From the NCBI RefSeq assembly GCF_007681555.1, contig NZ_VELE01000002.1, positions 1 to 64,000 of the forward strand: a stretch of 64,000 nt of DNA, written 5' to 3'. The position numbers and the translations under genes were made by a program. Below are positions 31,249 through 40,628 of the stretch, in pieces. The notes below the pieces were generated by a model, which was not told where the DNA came from, did no database searches, and saw only the letters and a program-made list of their open reading frames with translations. Numbering within the stretch: the stretch's first letter is position 1; each line of letters starts with the position of its first letter. This DNA comes from Kocuria salsicia (GTDB lineage: Bacteria; Actinomycetota; Actinomycetes; Actinomycetales; Micrococcaceae).

Positions 31249-31862
31249 AGTGACCCCTTCGTGGATGGGATGGAGCCTGCCATGCGCGGATCCAGCTCCA
31301 CAGCCTCGCGCAGCGCCCGCGCCAGGGCCTTGAACTGGGCCTCGACGATGTGGTGCGGGTCCCGGCCGCGGAGGAGCTCCACGTGCAGGCACAGCTGTGC
31401 GTGGTGGGCCAGCGACTCGAAGACGTGACGGGTCATGGACCCGGTGAAGTGCCCGCCGATCAGGTGGTACTGCTGCCCCTCCGGCTCCCCGAGGTGCACC
31501 GTGTATGGACGCCCGGAGACGTCCACCACCGCGGAGGCCAGGGCCTCGTCCAGCGGCACGGTGGCCTGCCCGTAACGGCGGATCCCGCGCTTGTTCCCGA
31601 GAGCCTCGCGCAGCGCCTCTCCGAGCACGATCGCCGTGTCCTCCACCGTGTGGTGGACGTCGATGTCCGTGTCACCGTGCGCCTGGACGTCCAGGTCGAT
31701 CAGGGAGTGCTTGGACAGGGCGGTGAGCATGTGGTCGTAGAACGGGACGGTCGTCTCGATCCGCGACGTCCCCGTGCCGTCCAGGTTGACGCTCACGCGC
31801 ACCGTGGACTCACTCGTCACGCGCTCCACGCTGGCGGTTCGCTGCTTCTCGGCTGCGCTCAT
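31245..31862 (-). CDS. hisB: imidazoleglycerol-phosphate dehydratase
   Basis: Monofunctional dehydratase of histidine synthesis. The 205-residue protein has the manganese-ligand motifs HHTVEDT at about 73-79 and the repeat-like [15 protein letters not shown] late in the chain, plus the PFYDHML segment. I use the ATG at 31862 (MSAAEKQ), with AAGGAG about 12 bases upstream; an ATG 19 codons earlier lacks any site. A plausible promoter (TTCAGC-17-TAGAAT) lies 56 bases before it. Confidence 0.95.
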   Translation of the reverse strand: MSAAEKQRTASVERVTSESTVRVSVNLDGTGTSRIETTVPFYDHMLTALSKHSLIDLDVQAHGDTDIDVHHTVEDTAIVLGEALREALGNKRGIRRYGQATVPLDEALASAVVDVSGRPYTVHLGEPEGQQYHLIGGHFTGSMTRHVFESLAHHAQLCLHVELLRGRDPHHIVEAQFKALARALREAVELDPRMAGSIPSTKGSL

Positions 31863-31917
31863 GTGCTGCGTTGACTCCTTGGTGTTCGTGTCCCGCGACC
31901 CTTCACGGGACCGTTCC

Positions 31918-31946
31918 ATTCTAGGCGGGCCCCCCGACCGGCTGAA
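31918..31946 (-). promoter_or_regulatory. hisB promoter candidate
   Basis: TTCAGC (31941-31946), 17-base spacer and TAGAAT (31918-31923) on the minus strand, in the 207-base gap after hisC. It would allow hisBH-priA to be expressed apart from hisC. Confidence 0.5.
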
Positions 31947-32069
31947 CCGCGCCGACGGTACTGCGTCGTGGGCCGGATGGACACCGTCCCCTCGTCCAGC
32001 ACCGGGCCAGTCGCGCCAGGTCAGCCCCAGGTGACTGCTGGCCTCGTGCCGCCCGGCCCGGGCGCCTCG

Positions 32070-33173
32070 TCAGTGGACGGACAGGTGGTCCTCCACGGCC
32101 TCGAGGAACGCGGTAGTCTCTGCCTCCGTGCCGGCCGTGACGCGCAGGTGGCCGGGAATGCCGACGTCGCGCACCAGGACGCCCCGGTCCAAGAGCGCCT
32201 GCCACATGTCGTGGGCGTCCCCGTGGCACGCGAAAAAGACGAAGTTGGAGTCCGACTCCGCCGGGGTCAGGCCCATGCGCTTGAGCTCGTCCACGATCCG
32301 GTCCCGCTGCATCTTGACGTCCTCCACCGTGGCCAGGAGCGTCTCGTGGTGAGCCAGCGCCGCCAGTGCCGTCGCCTGGGTGACGCTCGAGAGGTGGTAG
32401 GGCAGGCGCACGAGCCGCATGGCATCAGCGACCTCGCGGGCCGCTGCGAAGTACCCGAGCCTGGCGCCGGCCAGCGCAAAGGCCTTGCTCATGGTGCGGG
32501 TCACGATCAGTCGGGGCCGGCCCTCCAGCAGGGTCAGAGCGGACGGCGTGCCGAAGCGCGCGAACTCTGCGTACGCCTCGTCCACGACCACCACGGTGTT
32601 GGCGTCCTCCCCCGCCTCGTACACGGCACGGACCACGTCCAGGCCCAGGGCGGTACCCGTGGGGTTGTTCGGCGAGCACAGGAAGACGACGTCCGGTGCG
32701 TGGGTCCGCACCTGCTGCGCGGCCGACTCTGCAGAGAGCGAGAAGTCCTCGGCGCGACTCCCCGCGGTGAACTCCGTGCCGGTACCGAGGGCCAGCAGGG
32801 GGTACATGGAGTACGTGGGGACGAAGCTCAACACGGAGCGGCCCTGGCCCCCGAACGCCTGGAGGATCTGCTGCAGGATCTCGTTCGAGCCGTTGGCCGC
32901 CCAGAGGTTGTCCTCGGTGAGACCGTGGCCCAGGTAGTTTGCGAGTGCGCGGCGCAGGTCCGTGAAGTCGCGGTCCGGATACCGGTTCAGGGACACGGCC
33001 GTCTCGTGCACGCGCCTCGTGATGGCCTCCACGACGTCGTCCGGCACGGGATGCGTGTTCTCGTTCGTGTTCAGCGCGACCGCGACCTGCAGCTGGGGAG
33101 CCCCGTACGGGGACATTCCGCGCAGGTCGTCGCGCAGCGGAAGGGAGTCGAGGGGTGCGGCGGGATTGTTCAC
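32070..33173 (-). CDS. hisC: histidinol-phosphate aminotransferase
   Basis: Class I/II pyridoxal-phosphate aminotransferase for the seventh step of histidine synthesis. The 367-residue protein begins with LNTNENTHPVPDDV, carries AANGSNEIL near residue 93, CSPNNPTGTALG for the cofactor, VVVDEAYAEF, and the PLP lysine in RTMSKAFALAGARLGY. GTG start. In most actinobacteria hisD precedes hisC; here a LysM gene does, so hisD must be elsewhere. Confidence 0.93.
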   Translation of the reverse strand: MNNPAAPLDSLPLRDDLRGMSPYGAPQLQVAVALNTNENTHPVPDDVVEAITRRVHETAVSLNRYPDRDFTDLRRALANYLGHGLTEDNLWAANGSNEILQQILQAFGGQGRSVLSFVPTYSMYPLLALGTGTEFTAGSRAEDFSLSAESAAQQVRTHAPDVVFLCSPNNPTGTALGLDVVRAVYEAGEDANTVVVVDEAYAEFARFGTPSALTLLEGRPRLIVTRTMSKAFALAGARLGYFAAAREVADAMRLVRLPYHLSSVTQATALAALAHHETLLATVEDVKMQRDRIVDELKRMGLTPAESDSNFVFFACHGDAHDMWQALLDRGVLVRDVGIPGHLRVTAGTEAETTAFLEAVEDHLSVH

Positions 33174-33300
33174 CGCCCCAGTCTATGAACTTCTCCGAGG
33201 AAGTTCTTCGAGGACGTTCTCCATGCGGTTACGAGTTGCCGGCCACCGGGGCAAACCGGCGGCAACTGCTCCGATCCGGGTCCCCGGGCCCCGGAGGGCA

Positions 33301-33801
33301 TCAGCGGGCCGGCACCTCGAGGACCTGTCCGGCCATGAGCGAGGGCGAGGAGAGCCCGTTGAGCTCCGCGATGTCACTCATGACCTCGCGGGTGTCGCGC
33401 TGGGGCTCCGAGGAGGCAGCGATCTCCCACAGCGTCTGGTTCGCCTGCACGGTGACGCTGCGGGTGACGGGTTCCGCCACGCTGTCAGTGGAGGCCTTGA
33501 CGGTGGCCGGGAGGAGGAACACCGCAGCCACCACGAGAAGCGCCGCGGCACCGGTGACGAACGGGAGCCCCATCAGCAGGAAGCGCCCTCGGCGGGTGAG
33601 GTGAACGCCGGACCCGGCACTCCCGCTCGCCCCCTCCGGGCGGCGCCCGCGGGCACTCGCTCCGGCTGCGCGCACGGTGCTCGCCCCGCGGGTGGCCGCC
33701 GGAGCGGCGACCGTGGCCGCGCGACGGGCGGCGCGGGAGAGGCGGGACACGGGTGCGGCGGCACCGCGACGTAGGGACCTCGGCATGATGAGTGCGGTCA
33801 C
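33301..33801 (-). CDS. LysM-domain membrane protein next to lexA, probable SOS division inhibitor
   Basis: 166-residue protein with a long basic, Arg/Ala-rich cytoplasmic start (about 70 residues), one transmembrane helix at about 78-98 (LPFVTGAAALLVVAAVFLLPA), and a C-terminal LysM domain (about 112-165; begins VTVQANQTLWEIA and ends AGQVLEVPAR) that would bind peptidoglycan outside. The GTG start follows AGGAGG. It is divergent from lexA across LexA boxes. Bacillus YneA and the mycobacterial Rv2719c gene are LysM proteins in the same position that block division during SOS; the same role here is inferred. Confidence 0.8.
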   Translation of the reverse strand: MTALIMPRSLRRGAAAPVSRLSRAARRAATVAAPAATRGASTVRAAGASARGRRPEGASGSAGSGVHLTRRGRFLLMGLPFVTGAAALLVVAAVFLLPATVKASTDSVAEPVTRSVTVQANQTLWEIAASSEPQRDTREVMSDIAELNGLSSPSLMAGQVLEVPAR

Positions 33802-33869
33802 GACAACCTCCTGGTGATCGGGGCGGCGCCACCTCCCGGCGGCGGTGTTCGAATCCTGTACTGCGTTCG

Positions 33870-33953
33870 TAGAACACACCTTCGAATGACAGGTTTCAGT
33901 TCTAGCACGGATGTACGAACACTGTCGAGGCTGTTTTCGAACACATATTTGAA
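33870..33953. promoter_or_regulatory. LexA boxes between lexA and the LysM gene
   Basis: Two sites fit the Gram-positive SOS box CGAAC-N4-GTTCG: AGAACACACCTTCGAA at 33871-33886 and TTCGAACACATATTTGAA at 33936-33953. A weaker ACGAACACTGTCGA is at 33915-33928. They lie in the shared control region, so both lexA and the LysM gene should be SOS-regulated. Confidence 0.8.
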
Positions 33954-34093
33954 TCGGCGGCCTTTCGCGGGTTAAGCTCGAGGTCACACAGCAGTCAGTC
34001 GACCCCACATCTCCGACACGCATAAGCGCCCCAGCGCCGCGCCGTCCCCCTGGGACACCACCGCACCGCGTGACACGGCGAAAGGACCCGCAC

Positions 34094-34858
34094 GTGAGCA
34101 CTTCTTCCCCGGATCGCCGCGCGGCAGAGACCCGCGCGCGTTCGCTCACCCCGCGGCAGGCCAGGATCCTGGCCGCCGTCCAGCGCTCCATCGCCTCACG
34201 GGGCTACCCGCCGTCCATGAGGGAGATCGGGGACATCGTGGGTCTGGCCTCCCTCTCCAGCGTCACGCACCAGCTCGGCCAGCTCGAGAAGTGGGGGTAC
34301 CTCCGCCGCGATCCGCGCCGCCCGCGCGCCATGGAGGTGCTCCGTCCGCTCAGCGCCGAGGAGCTGAACCGCCACCTGGGGGCCGAGCAGGATGCTCCCG
34401 AGGCCCGCGGGGAGATGGCCGGCCGTCTTCCGTCCCCGTCCGTCCACACGATCGGAGACCTCCCCTCCGCGGACGAGTCCTCCGCCATGGTCTCCGTACC
34501 CCTCGTGGGACGCATCGCCGCCGGTGGGCCCATCACGGCCGAGCAGTCGGTCGAGGACGTCTTCTCCCTCCCGCGTCAGTTCGTGGGTCACGGCCAGCTG
34601 TTCATGCTGAAGGTCTCCGGCGACTCCATGATCGACGCCGCCATCTGCGACGGCGACTGGGTGGTCGTCCGCCAGCAGAACTCGGCGGAGAACGGCGACG
34701 TCGTGGCTGCCCTGCTCGACGACGAGGCCACTGTCAAGACATTCCGCCAGCGCGACGGGCACACCTGGCTGCTGCCGCAGAACACGCGCTACGAGCCGAT
34801 CCTCGGCGACCACGCCACAGTGATGGGCAAGGTCGTCTCCGTCTTCCGCGCCCTGTAG
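34094..34858 (+). CDS. lexA: LexA repressor
   Basis: Master SOS repressor that cleaves itself when RecA filaments form. The 254-residue protein has an N-terminal winged helix ([13 protein letters not shown], then [22 protein letters not shown]) and a C-terminal peptidase domain. The cleavage site is the Ala-Gly in GRIAAGGP (about 143/144); the catalytic Ser is in GDSM (about 178) and the Lys in ATVKTF (about 215). I use GTG at 34094, with AAAGGA seven bases upstream; another GTG eight codons earlier lacks a site. The linker is longer than in E. coli LexA, as is usual in actinobacteria. Confidence 0.96.
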   Translation: MSTSSPDRRAAETRARSLTPRQARILAAVQRSIASRGYPPSMREIGDIVGLASLSSVTHQLGQLEKWGYLRRDPRRPRAMEVLRPLSAEELNRHLGAEQDAPEARGEMAGRLPSPSVHTIGDLPSADESSAMVSVPLVGRIAAGGPITAEQSVEDVFSLPRQFVGHGQLFMLKVSGDSMIDAAICDGDWVVVRQQNSAENGDVVAALLDDEATVKTFRQRDGHTWLLPQNTRYEPILGDHATVMGKVVSVFRAL

Positions 34859-35079
34859 TCCGGCCCGGGACCAGCCACCCCACCGCGTCACCGCCACGGG
34901 GGCACCCACCCACACGTGGGATCGCAGCAGCATCGGCGCGCAGCCACCCTGCGTCGTCGTCACCCAGACCGCGGTGGCACCCGCGTGCCCTCCAGTGGTT
35001 CCGTCAGGGCGAGGCAGCGTCGGCGTTGCCGGTACCCGCCTCGACCCGCCACACAGCCAGGTCCAGCCCGGGGGCTCCG
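34859..35079. other. intergenic region without visible feature
   Basis: 221 bases between the convergent lexA and helicase genes. It is GC-rich with short Ser/Pro/Ala-type open frames only. I see no clean terminator hairpin, promoter or RNA gene in it. Confidence 0.5.
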
Positions 35080-37143
35080 TCAGGAGGCATCGAGGCGCTT
35101 CAGCGCGCCGAGCACCGTCTGCCGGTCCGTCGTGCGCCACAGGGGAGGCAGCGAACGGGTCAGGAAGGATCCGTACCGGGCCGTGGCCAGGCGGGAGTCC
35201 AGCACGGCGACGACGCCGCGGTCCCCGCTCGAGCGGATCAGCCGACCGGCACCCTGGGCGAGCCGCACCGCGGCGTGGGACGCGGAGACCGTCATGAACC
35301 CGTTACCTCCCGCCCGCTCCGTGGCACGCGTGCGCGCGGTGCCCAGCGGATCATCGGGGCGGGGAAACGGGATCCGGTCGATCACCACGAGCCGACAGGA
35401 GTGCCCGGGAACGTCGACCCCCTGCCACAAGCTCATGGTGCCGAAGAGACTTGCCGCGGGGTCGTCCGTGAACTCCTTGACGAGCGAGGGCAGGGAGGCG
35501 TCCCCCTGGCACAGGATGGGCAGCCCCGTGCGTTCTCGCAGCGCCTCGGCAGCGTCCTCAGCGGCGCGGCGGGAGGAGAAGAGTCCGAGCGCCCCTCCGC
35601 CGGACGCCTCGAGGAGTTCCAGCAGCTCGTCGAGCTGCTCGTCCGATACTCCGCGCCCCGGTTTCGCCAGGTGCTTCGCCACGTAGAGGATGCCCTGGCT
35701 GCGGTAGTCGAAGGGGCTGCCGACGTCCACGCCGCGCCACTTCGGTGCCCCGGGGCCCTGCAGCCCGAGAGATCCGGCGACGGAGGCGAAGGAGGAGCCC
35801 ACGGCCAGCGTGGCGGAAGTCAGGACCACTGTGCGACCGTCGAACAGCCCCTCCCGCAGGGGCCCGGCCACGCTGAGGGGTGCAATGTTGAGGGTGGCGG
35901 GCTCCCCCGGGCCGGCCCCTTCGTAGCCGGCTCCGGGACTCCACCTGCCCACCCTGGAGATCCACAGGACGTCCCTGGTGGTGTCCGCGCCCAGCATCCG
36001 CTCGGCGGTGTCGAGCAGCTCGGAGAGCCGCGATCGCGCGGCGTGCCGCCCGGCGTCCTCTCCCTTGCTCTCCCCCTTGGTCTCGCTCAGCCCCGTGCGG
36101 GCGGCGTCCTGGACTCCCCGCACCGCGTAGACCTGCTCCTCGGTGAAACCGCGGGGCAGCAGCCCGGACTGCTCGTCCTCGAAGGCACGGTCGAAGGCCT
36201 CGGCGGCGCGCTCAAGCGCTTCGCCGGAGGCGGCCGTGTGCTTGCGCACACCGGTTCCCGCCGCGCGCACGGCCGCCGCGGACAACGACGCCGTCACGGC
36301 TCCCGTGACACGGTCGCGCAGCTCGTGCGCCTCGTCCACGATCACGACGTCGTGCTCGGGCAGCACCGCGAGTCCCTCGAAGGCGTTGATCGCGAGCAGC
36401 GCGTGGTTGGTGATCACCACGTCCGCCTCTCCCGCCTGGGCCCGCGCCCGCTCGGCAAAGCACTCCTCCACCAGGGGGCACTTGCGCCCCAGGCACTCCT
36501 TCGCGGTGACCGAGACCTGGCGCCACGCGGCGTCCGAGACACCGGGCTGGACATCGTCCCGGTCACCGGTCTCGGTGGACCCGACCCACTCCCGCAGCCG
36601 CACCACCTGCTGGGCGAGCCCACCAAGGGGACGCTCCGCCCCGGAGCCGGCACCGCCGGTGGCCGTGCCGGGCACGGAGAACAGCGCGGCGTCGTCATCC
36701 TCCGGGTAGCCGCCCTCCACCTTGTGCAAGCACGCGTAGTTGGAACGACCCTTGAGCAGGGCCACGGTCGGGCGTTCGTCGAGCTCGTGCTCGAGGGCGT
36801 CCAGCAGACGGGGGACGTCGCGGCCGGTGATCTGGGACTGGAGGGCGAGCGTGGCGGTGGCAACGACTACGGGCTTGTCCGCGTTCCGGGCGTGGCGCAA
36901 CGCCGGCACGAGGTACGCGAGGGACTTGCCCGTGCCCGTGCCGGCCTGCACCAGCAGGTGCCTGCGGGTCTCCAGCGCCTCGGCGACCTTCGCGGCCATG
37001 AAGCGCTGCCCTTCCCGCCGCTGGCCTCCCAGGGCGGCGACGGCGGCGTCCAGCAACTCGAGGGCGTCCGCACCCCCGGGCAGGGACTCCGGGCGGACGT
37101 CCGAGATGTCCGCCCCGGTCTCGTCGATGAACACGGAGGTCAT
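35080..37143 (-). CDS. DinG/XPD-like ATP-dependent DNA helicase
   Basis: Superfamily 2 helicase of the DinG/Rad3 group. The 687-residue protein has Walker A QAGTGTGKS at about 66-74 and the DEAH box VDEAH at about 269-273. Four cysteines (about 138, 217, 222 and 228, in SNYACLHK and KECLGRKCPLVEEC) match an iron-sulphur cluster. Late motifs include TSATLAVGSSF and QGAGRLIRSSGDRG. It is likely to unwind 5'-tailed DNA in repair. The ATG overlaps the hflX start region as ATGA with the hflX stop. I see no LexA box in front, so SOS control is not shown. Confidence 0.9.
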   Translation of the reverse strand: MTSVFIDETGADISDVRPESLPGGADALELLDAAVAALGGQRREGQRFMAAKVAEALETRRHLLVQAGTGTGKSLAYLVPALRHARNADKPVVVATATLALQSQITGRDVPRLLDALEHELDERPTVALLKGRSNYACLHKVEGGYPEDDDAALFSVPGTATGGAGSGAERPLGGLAQQVVRLREWVGSTETGDRDDVQPGVSDAAWRQVSVTAKECLGRKCPLVEECFAERARAQAGEADVVITNHALLAINAFEGLAVLPEHDVVIVDEAHELRDRVTGAVTASLSAAAVRAAGTGVRKHTAASGEALERAAEAFDRAFEDEQSGLLPRGFTEEQVYAVRGVQDAARTGLSETKGESKGEDAGRHAARSRLSELLDTAERMLGADTTRDVLWISRVGRWSPGAGYEGAGPGEPATLNIAPLSVAGPLREGLFDGRTVVLTSATLAVGSSFASVAGSLGLQGPGAPKWRGVDVGSPFDYRSQGILYVAKHLAKPGRGVSDEQLDELLELLEASGGGALGLFSSRRAAEDAAEALRERTGLPILCQGDASLPSLVKEFTDDPAASLFGTMSLWQGVDVPGHSCRLVVIDRIPFPRPDDPLGTARTRATERAGGNGFMTVSASHAAVRLAQGAGRLIRSSGDRGVVAVLDSRLATARYGSFLTRSLPPLWRTTDRQTVLGALKRLDAS

Positions 37144-38792
37144 GCGCCGGCGGGATCCTCCGCGCCCGGGACCAGGTAGGGCTCGAGGTCCGCCACGAGG
37201 TCCTCGCGCACCCGCACGTGCAGCCGGGTGCCGTCCTCCGTGTGCTCGGTGCGCAGGATCTCGGCGTCCTGGGCGTGCAGCCGTGAGACGACCTCCCCGT
37301 GAACGTAGGGCACCATCAGCTCCAGCTCGTGGTCCGGGCGCGGGATGGCGGCCGCGATCAGGCGCTGCAGCTCCTCGACCCCCTCTCCCGTGCGAGCGGA
37401 GACGGCCACCGAGGGGTTCTCGTGGTTGCGCAGACGCGCGAGGACCACGGGATCCGCGACGTCCGCCTTGTTCAGCGCCACGATCTCGGGGATGCTGTTC
37501 GCCCCCACGTCCGTGAGAACGTCACGCACTGCCTTGAGCTGGCCCTCGGGGTCCGGGTGAGAGGCGTCCACCACGTGCACGATCACGTCCGCATCCGCTA
37601 CCTCCTCCAGCGTGGAGCGGAACGCCTCGACCAGCTGCGTGGGCAGCGAGCGCACGAAGCCCACCGTGTCCGCGAGGGTGTAGCCGATACCGTCAGGGGT
37701 CTCGGCCTTGCGCACGGTGGGGTCCAGCGTGGCGAACAGCGCGTTCTCCACGAGTACCCCGGCGTCCGTGAGCCGGTTCAGGAGGGAGGACTTCCCCGCG
37801 TTGGTGTAGCCGGCGATGGCCACGGAAGGAACGGAATTGCGCTTACGGTTCAACCGCTTGGTCTCGCGGGCCGGCTTCATTCCCGCGATCTCGCGGCGCA
37901 ACTTGGCCATGCGCTGACGGATGCGACGGCGGTCCAGCTCGATCTTGGTCTCACCGGGGCCGCGGCTGCCGATGCCCTCGCCGGACGCGGCACGGCCACC
38001 GGCCTGGCGCGAGAGGGAGTCGCCCCAGCCGCGCAGGCGGGGAAGCATGTACTCGAGCTGCGCGAGCTCGACCTGCGCCTTGCCCTCCTTGGACTTCGCG
38101 TGCTGCGCGAAGATGTCCAGGATGAGTCCGGTGCGGTCGATGACCTTGACCTTGACCACGTCCTCCAGAGCACGGCGCTGGGACGGGGCGAGCTCAGCGT
38201 CCACGACCACGGTATCCGCTCCCGTGGCGGCCACGACATCCTTGAGCTCGAGTGCCTTGCCCGAGCCGAGGTACGTGCCGGGGTCAGGGTTCACGCGGCG
38301 CTGCAGCAGGCCGTCCATGACCTCGGAGCCGGCGGTCTCCGCCAGGGCGGCGAGTTCCCGCAGGGAGTTCTCGGCGTCCGCCAGGGTGCCGCTCGAGAAA
38401 ACGCCGGCAAGAACCACGCGCTCCAGGCGCAGCTGGCGGTACTCGACCTCGGTGACGTCCTCGAGCTCCGTGGACAACCCCGCGACGCGGCGCAGGGCGT
38501 GACGCTCCGCGAGGTCCTGCTGCTCGCCGTCGCCGACGCCGTGGTGCTCGTTCTCCGCGGCCAGCTCTCGGGCGCGCCCCAGGTGCTCGCGGCTGGTGCG
38601 GGCCCCGCTCTCTGTCACGGCGACGTCACCGTCGGCCGGATGGGAGCCGGCTGCGGCCAGGGGGGCCTCGGCGCGGCTGCGTGCGCGGGCCAGAACCCTC
38701 GAGACGACGTCCTCGAGCTGCGGGCCGGTCAGGTCACCGGGCTGCGCGGAGTCCTGCGGCGCGGCGTCCCGGTGGGTGTGAGATTCAGTCAT
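37140..38792 (-). CDS. hflX: GTPase HflX
   Basis: Ribosome-associated GTPase that helps split stalled or heat-damaged ribosomes. The 550-residue protein has a long charged N-terminal extension (about 110 residues), the HflX domain with DPGTYLGSGKALEL and RTGLILDIFAQHAKSKEGKAQVELAQL, a glycine-rich linker with GRAASGEGIGSRGPGE, and the G domain: G1 GYTNAGKS, G3 DTVGF, G4 NKAD. Its stop overlaps the helicase start by four bases. Position near miaAB and dapF is typical. Confidence 0.96.
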   Translation of the reverse strand: MTESHTHRDAAPQDSAQPGDLTGPQLEDVVSRVLARARSRAEAPLAAAGSHPADGDVAVTESGARTSREHLGRARELAAENEHHGVGDGEQQDLAERHALRRVAGLSTELEDVTEVEYRQLRLERVVLAGVFSSGTLADAENSLRELAALAETAGSEVMDGLLQRRVNPDPGTYLGSGKALELKDVVAATGADTVVVDAELAPSQRRALEDVVKVKVIDRTGLILDIFAQHAKSKEGKAQVELAQLEYMLPRLRGWGDSLSRQAGGRAASGEGIGSRGPGETKIELDRRRIRQRMAKLRREIAGMKPARETKRLNRKRNSVPSVAIAGYTNAGKSSLLNRLTDAGVLVENALFATLDPTVRKAETPDGIGYTLADTVGFVRSLPTQLVEAFRSTLEEVADADVIVHVVDASHPDPEGQLKAVRDVLTDVGANSIPEIVALNKADVADPVVLARLRNHENPSVAVSARTGEGVEELQRLIAAAIPRPDHELELMVPYVHGEVVSRLHAQDAEILRTEHTEDGTRLHVRVREDLVADLEPYLVPGAEDPAGA

Positions 38793-38880
38793 GTATTCCT
38801 GTGTTCGGAAGGGGTGGTCAGTGCTGACAGTCTAGCGCCGGGCACCGACACACCCCGGGCGGGCACTACCATGTGGAGCC

Positions 38881-39498
38881 ATGACCCCCGAGCCCGCCGC
38901 GCAGCACTACTTCGTTTCCGACCCGGCCGTGGCACAGAAGCCGCGCCGGATCACAGCGGAGCTGAGGGGACGCACCGTGGAGGTAGGCACCGACGCGGGA
39001 GTCTTCTCCCCCGGGGCGCTGGACAAGGGAACGGCGGCACTGCTGCGCAACGTCCCGGATCCCCAGGGGCGATCCTTCCTCGACATCGGTTGCGGCTGGG
39101 GCCCACTGACCATCGCGCTGGCCCAGGCCGACCCGGAGGCGAGCGTCACGGCCGTGGACGTCAACGAGCGTAGCCTCGCCCTGACCGCGGCCAACGCGCA
39201 GGGACTGGGCCTCACGGGCGTGCAGACCTTCCTTCCCGAGGACGTCCCCGCAGAGCTGACCTTCGACACCATCTGGTCCAACCCGCCCATCCGGGTGGGC
39301 AAGGACGCCCTGCACCAGATCCTCTCCCAGTGGCTGCCCCGGCTCGCTCCCGGCGGCACCGCGTGGCTCGTGGTGCAGAAGAACCTCGGCGGGGACACTC
39401 TCCAGCGCTGGTTGCGGGAAACCCTGCCGGAGGATTTCCACGTGCGCCGCGCGGCCACGGACAAGGGCTTCCGGATCATTGCGGTGGAAAGGGACTGA
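38881..39498 (+). CDS. class I SAM-dependent methyltransferase, RsmC-like
   Basis: 205-residue methyltransferase with the SAM-binding motif DIGCGWGPLTIAL at about 63-75, the acidic end of strand 2 in TAVDVNERSL, and the catalytic SNPPIRVGK, which in this family means amino-group methylation of a base. It resembles the C-terminal half of RsmC, which modifies guanosine 1207 of 16S rRNA; the N-terminal non-catalytic half is absent, as in many Gram-positive homologues. It begins with HYF and GVFS segments typical of this group. Divergent from hflX; convergent with dapF. Confidence 0.88.
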   Translation: MTPEPAAQHYFVSDPAVAQKPRRITAELRGRTVEVGTDAGVFSPGALDKGTAALLRNVPDPQGRSFLDIGCGWGPLTIALAQADPEASVTAVDVNERSLALTAANAQGLGLTGVQTFLPEDVPAELTFDTIWSNPPIRVGKDALHQILSQWLPRLAPGGTAWLVVQKNLGGDTLQRWLRETLPEDFHVRRAATDKGFRIIAVERD

Positions 39499-39589
39499 CC
39501 CCGCGCGGCCTGGCCCCACGTGTGCGGTCAGGAGCAGGCGATGGCGCGCAGTGCGTCCGGGCCCTGGCGTGGTCCCGTGCGGGCAGGTG

Positions 39590-39620
39590 GGTGGGTGGGC
39601 AGCAAGTACAGCCACCCACC
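39590..39620. terminator. possible bidirectional hairpin
   Basis: 9-bp stem (39590-39598 with 39612-39620) around a 13-base loop in the 180-base gap between convergent genes. The G/C repeats allow alternative pairings, so it is a weak call. Confidence 0.4.
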
Positions 39621-39678
39621 GGACCGCGGCACGCACGGCCAAGGAACGCCCGGCGACGCCGCGCGGCCACCCCGCGCC

Positions 39679-40623
39679 TCACACAAGTTCGGCGGTGGCC
39701 ACCACTCGCACCGGGCCGGCCAGCACCACGTGCTCCGTGCCGTCCGGGGCCGGGACGAAGGTGACCGAGAGCACTCCCCCGGGAACCCGCACGAACCAGC
39801 GGTCCGGTGAGTCCTGCCCGCCCCAGAAGCGCGTGGCGGCCGCGGCGGCGCACGCACCCGTGCCGCACGAATAGGTCTCCCCGACCCCGCGCTCGTGCAC
39901 GCGCATCTCGATGCGGCCCACGGCGTCGTCGTCGTGCTCCAGGGGCACCACGAACTCCACGTTCGTGCCGTCTCCCGGCGCCGGGTCCACGACCGGCGCA
40001 GTGTGCAGGTCCAGGGCGTCCAGCTTCTCTCCCTCGGACAGCGCGACGACCGTGTGCGGGTTGCCCATGCTCAGCGAGATCCCCGGGCGCTGGACTGTGA
40101 GGCCCGAGACCGAGACCAGACAGTCGGAACCACGCTCACGAGCGGCGTCACCGTGCTCGAAGCTCCAGGGACCCATGTCCACCGCGTACCCGTCCGCGGT
40201 GCGCGCGACGCTGCGGACGCCCGCCCGGGTGCCGATCCGAAGCCGGGCTCCGCGTGGCAGGGTGACGAGGCCCTCCCGCACCAGATGGTCCACGAAGACG
40301 CGCACGCCGTTGCCGCACATCTGCGCGACCGAGCCGTCCCCGTTGCGGTAGTCCATGAACCACTCGACGTTCGGCGACCGCTCGGCGAGCCGACGGCCCT
40401 CCGGCACGTGCTCGGCACGCACGGCACGGATGAGGCCGTCCCCGCCGAGTCCCAGATGCCGGTCGCACACCGCGGCCACCGTGTCCGCAGAGACGTCCAG
40501 CGAGCCGTCCAGGTCCGTGAAGACCACGAAGTCGTTGCCCGTGCCGTGCGCCTTGCTGACGCGCACTCCCGCCAGTTCCCGCCAGTGCGCGGCGCCGCCC
40601 GTTGCCTCACTTGTTTCCGTCAT
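39679..40623 (-). CDS. dapF: diaminopimelate epimerase
   Basis: Converts LL- to meso-diaminopimelate for lysine and peptidoglycan synthesis. The 314-residue protein has the two catalytic cysteines: in QMCGNGVR (about 103) and YSCGTGA (about 253). HGTGNDFVV at the start is diagnostic. I use the ATG at 40623, preceded by AGG at good spacing; the ATG at 40632 overlaps the miaA stop as ATGA and is the alternative. Family partners dapA and dapB are 12-14 kb away in the same window. Confidence 0.95.
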   Translation of the reverse strand: MTETSEATGGAAHWRELAGVRVSKAHGTGNDFVVFTDLDGSLDVSADTVAAVCDRHLGLGGDGLIRAVRAEHVPEGRRLAERSPNVEWFMDYRNGDGSVAQMCGNGVRVFVDHLVREGLVTLPRGARLRIGTRAGVRSVARTADGYAVDMGPWSFEHGDAARERGSDCLVSVSGLTVQRPGISLSMGNPHTVVALSEGEKLDALDLHTAPVVDPAPGDGTNVEFVVPLEHDDDAVGRIEMRVHERGVGETYSCGTGACAAAAATRFWGGQDSPDRWFVRVPGGVLSVTFVPAPDGTEHVVLAGPVRVVATAELV

Positions 40624-40628
40624 GCCCG

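Noticed and set aside
33845-33865. GTTCGAATC resembling the T-loop of a tRNA
   Set aside because: No acceptor, D or anticodon stem can be built around it; it belongs to the LexA-box region.
34291-37179. 962-codon plus-strand frame overlapping lexA and the DinG-like gene
   Set aside because: Overlaps two real genes in other frames and has no recognisable domain.
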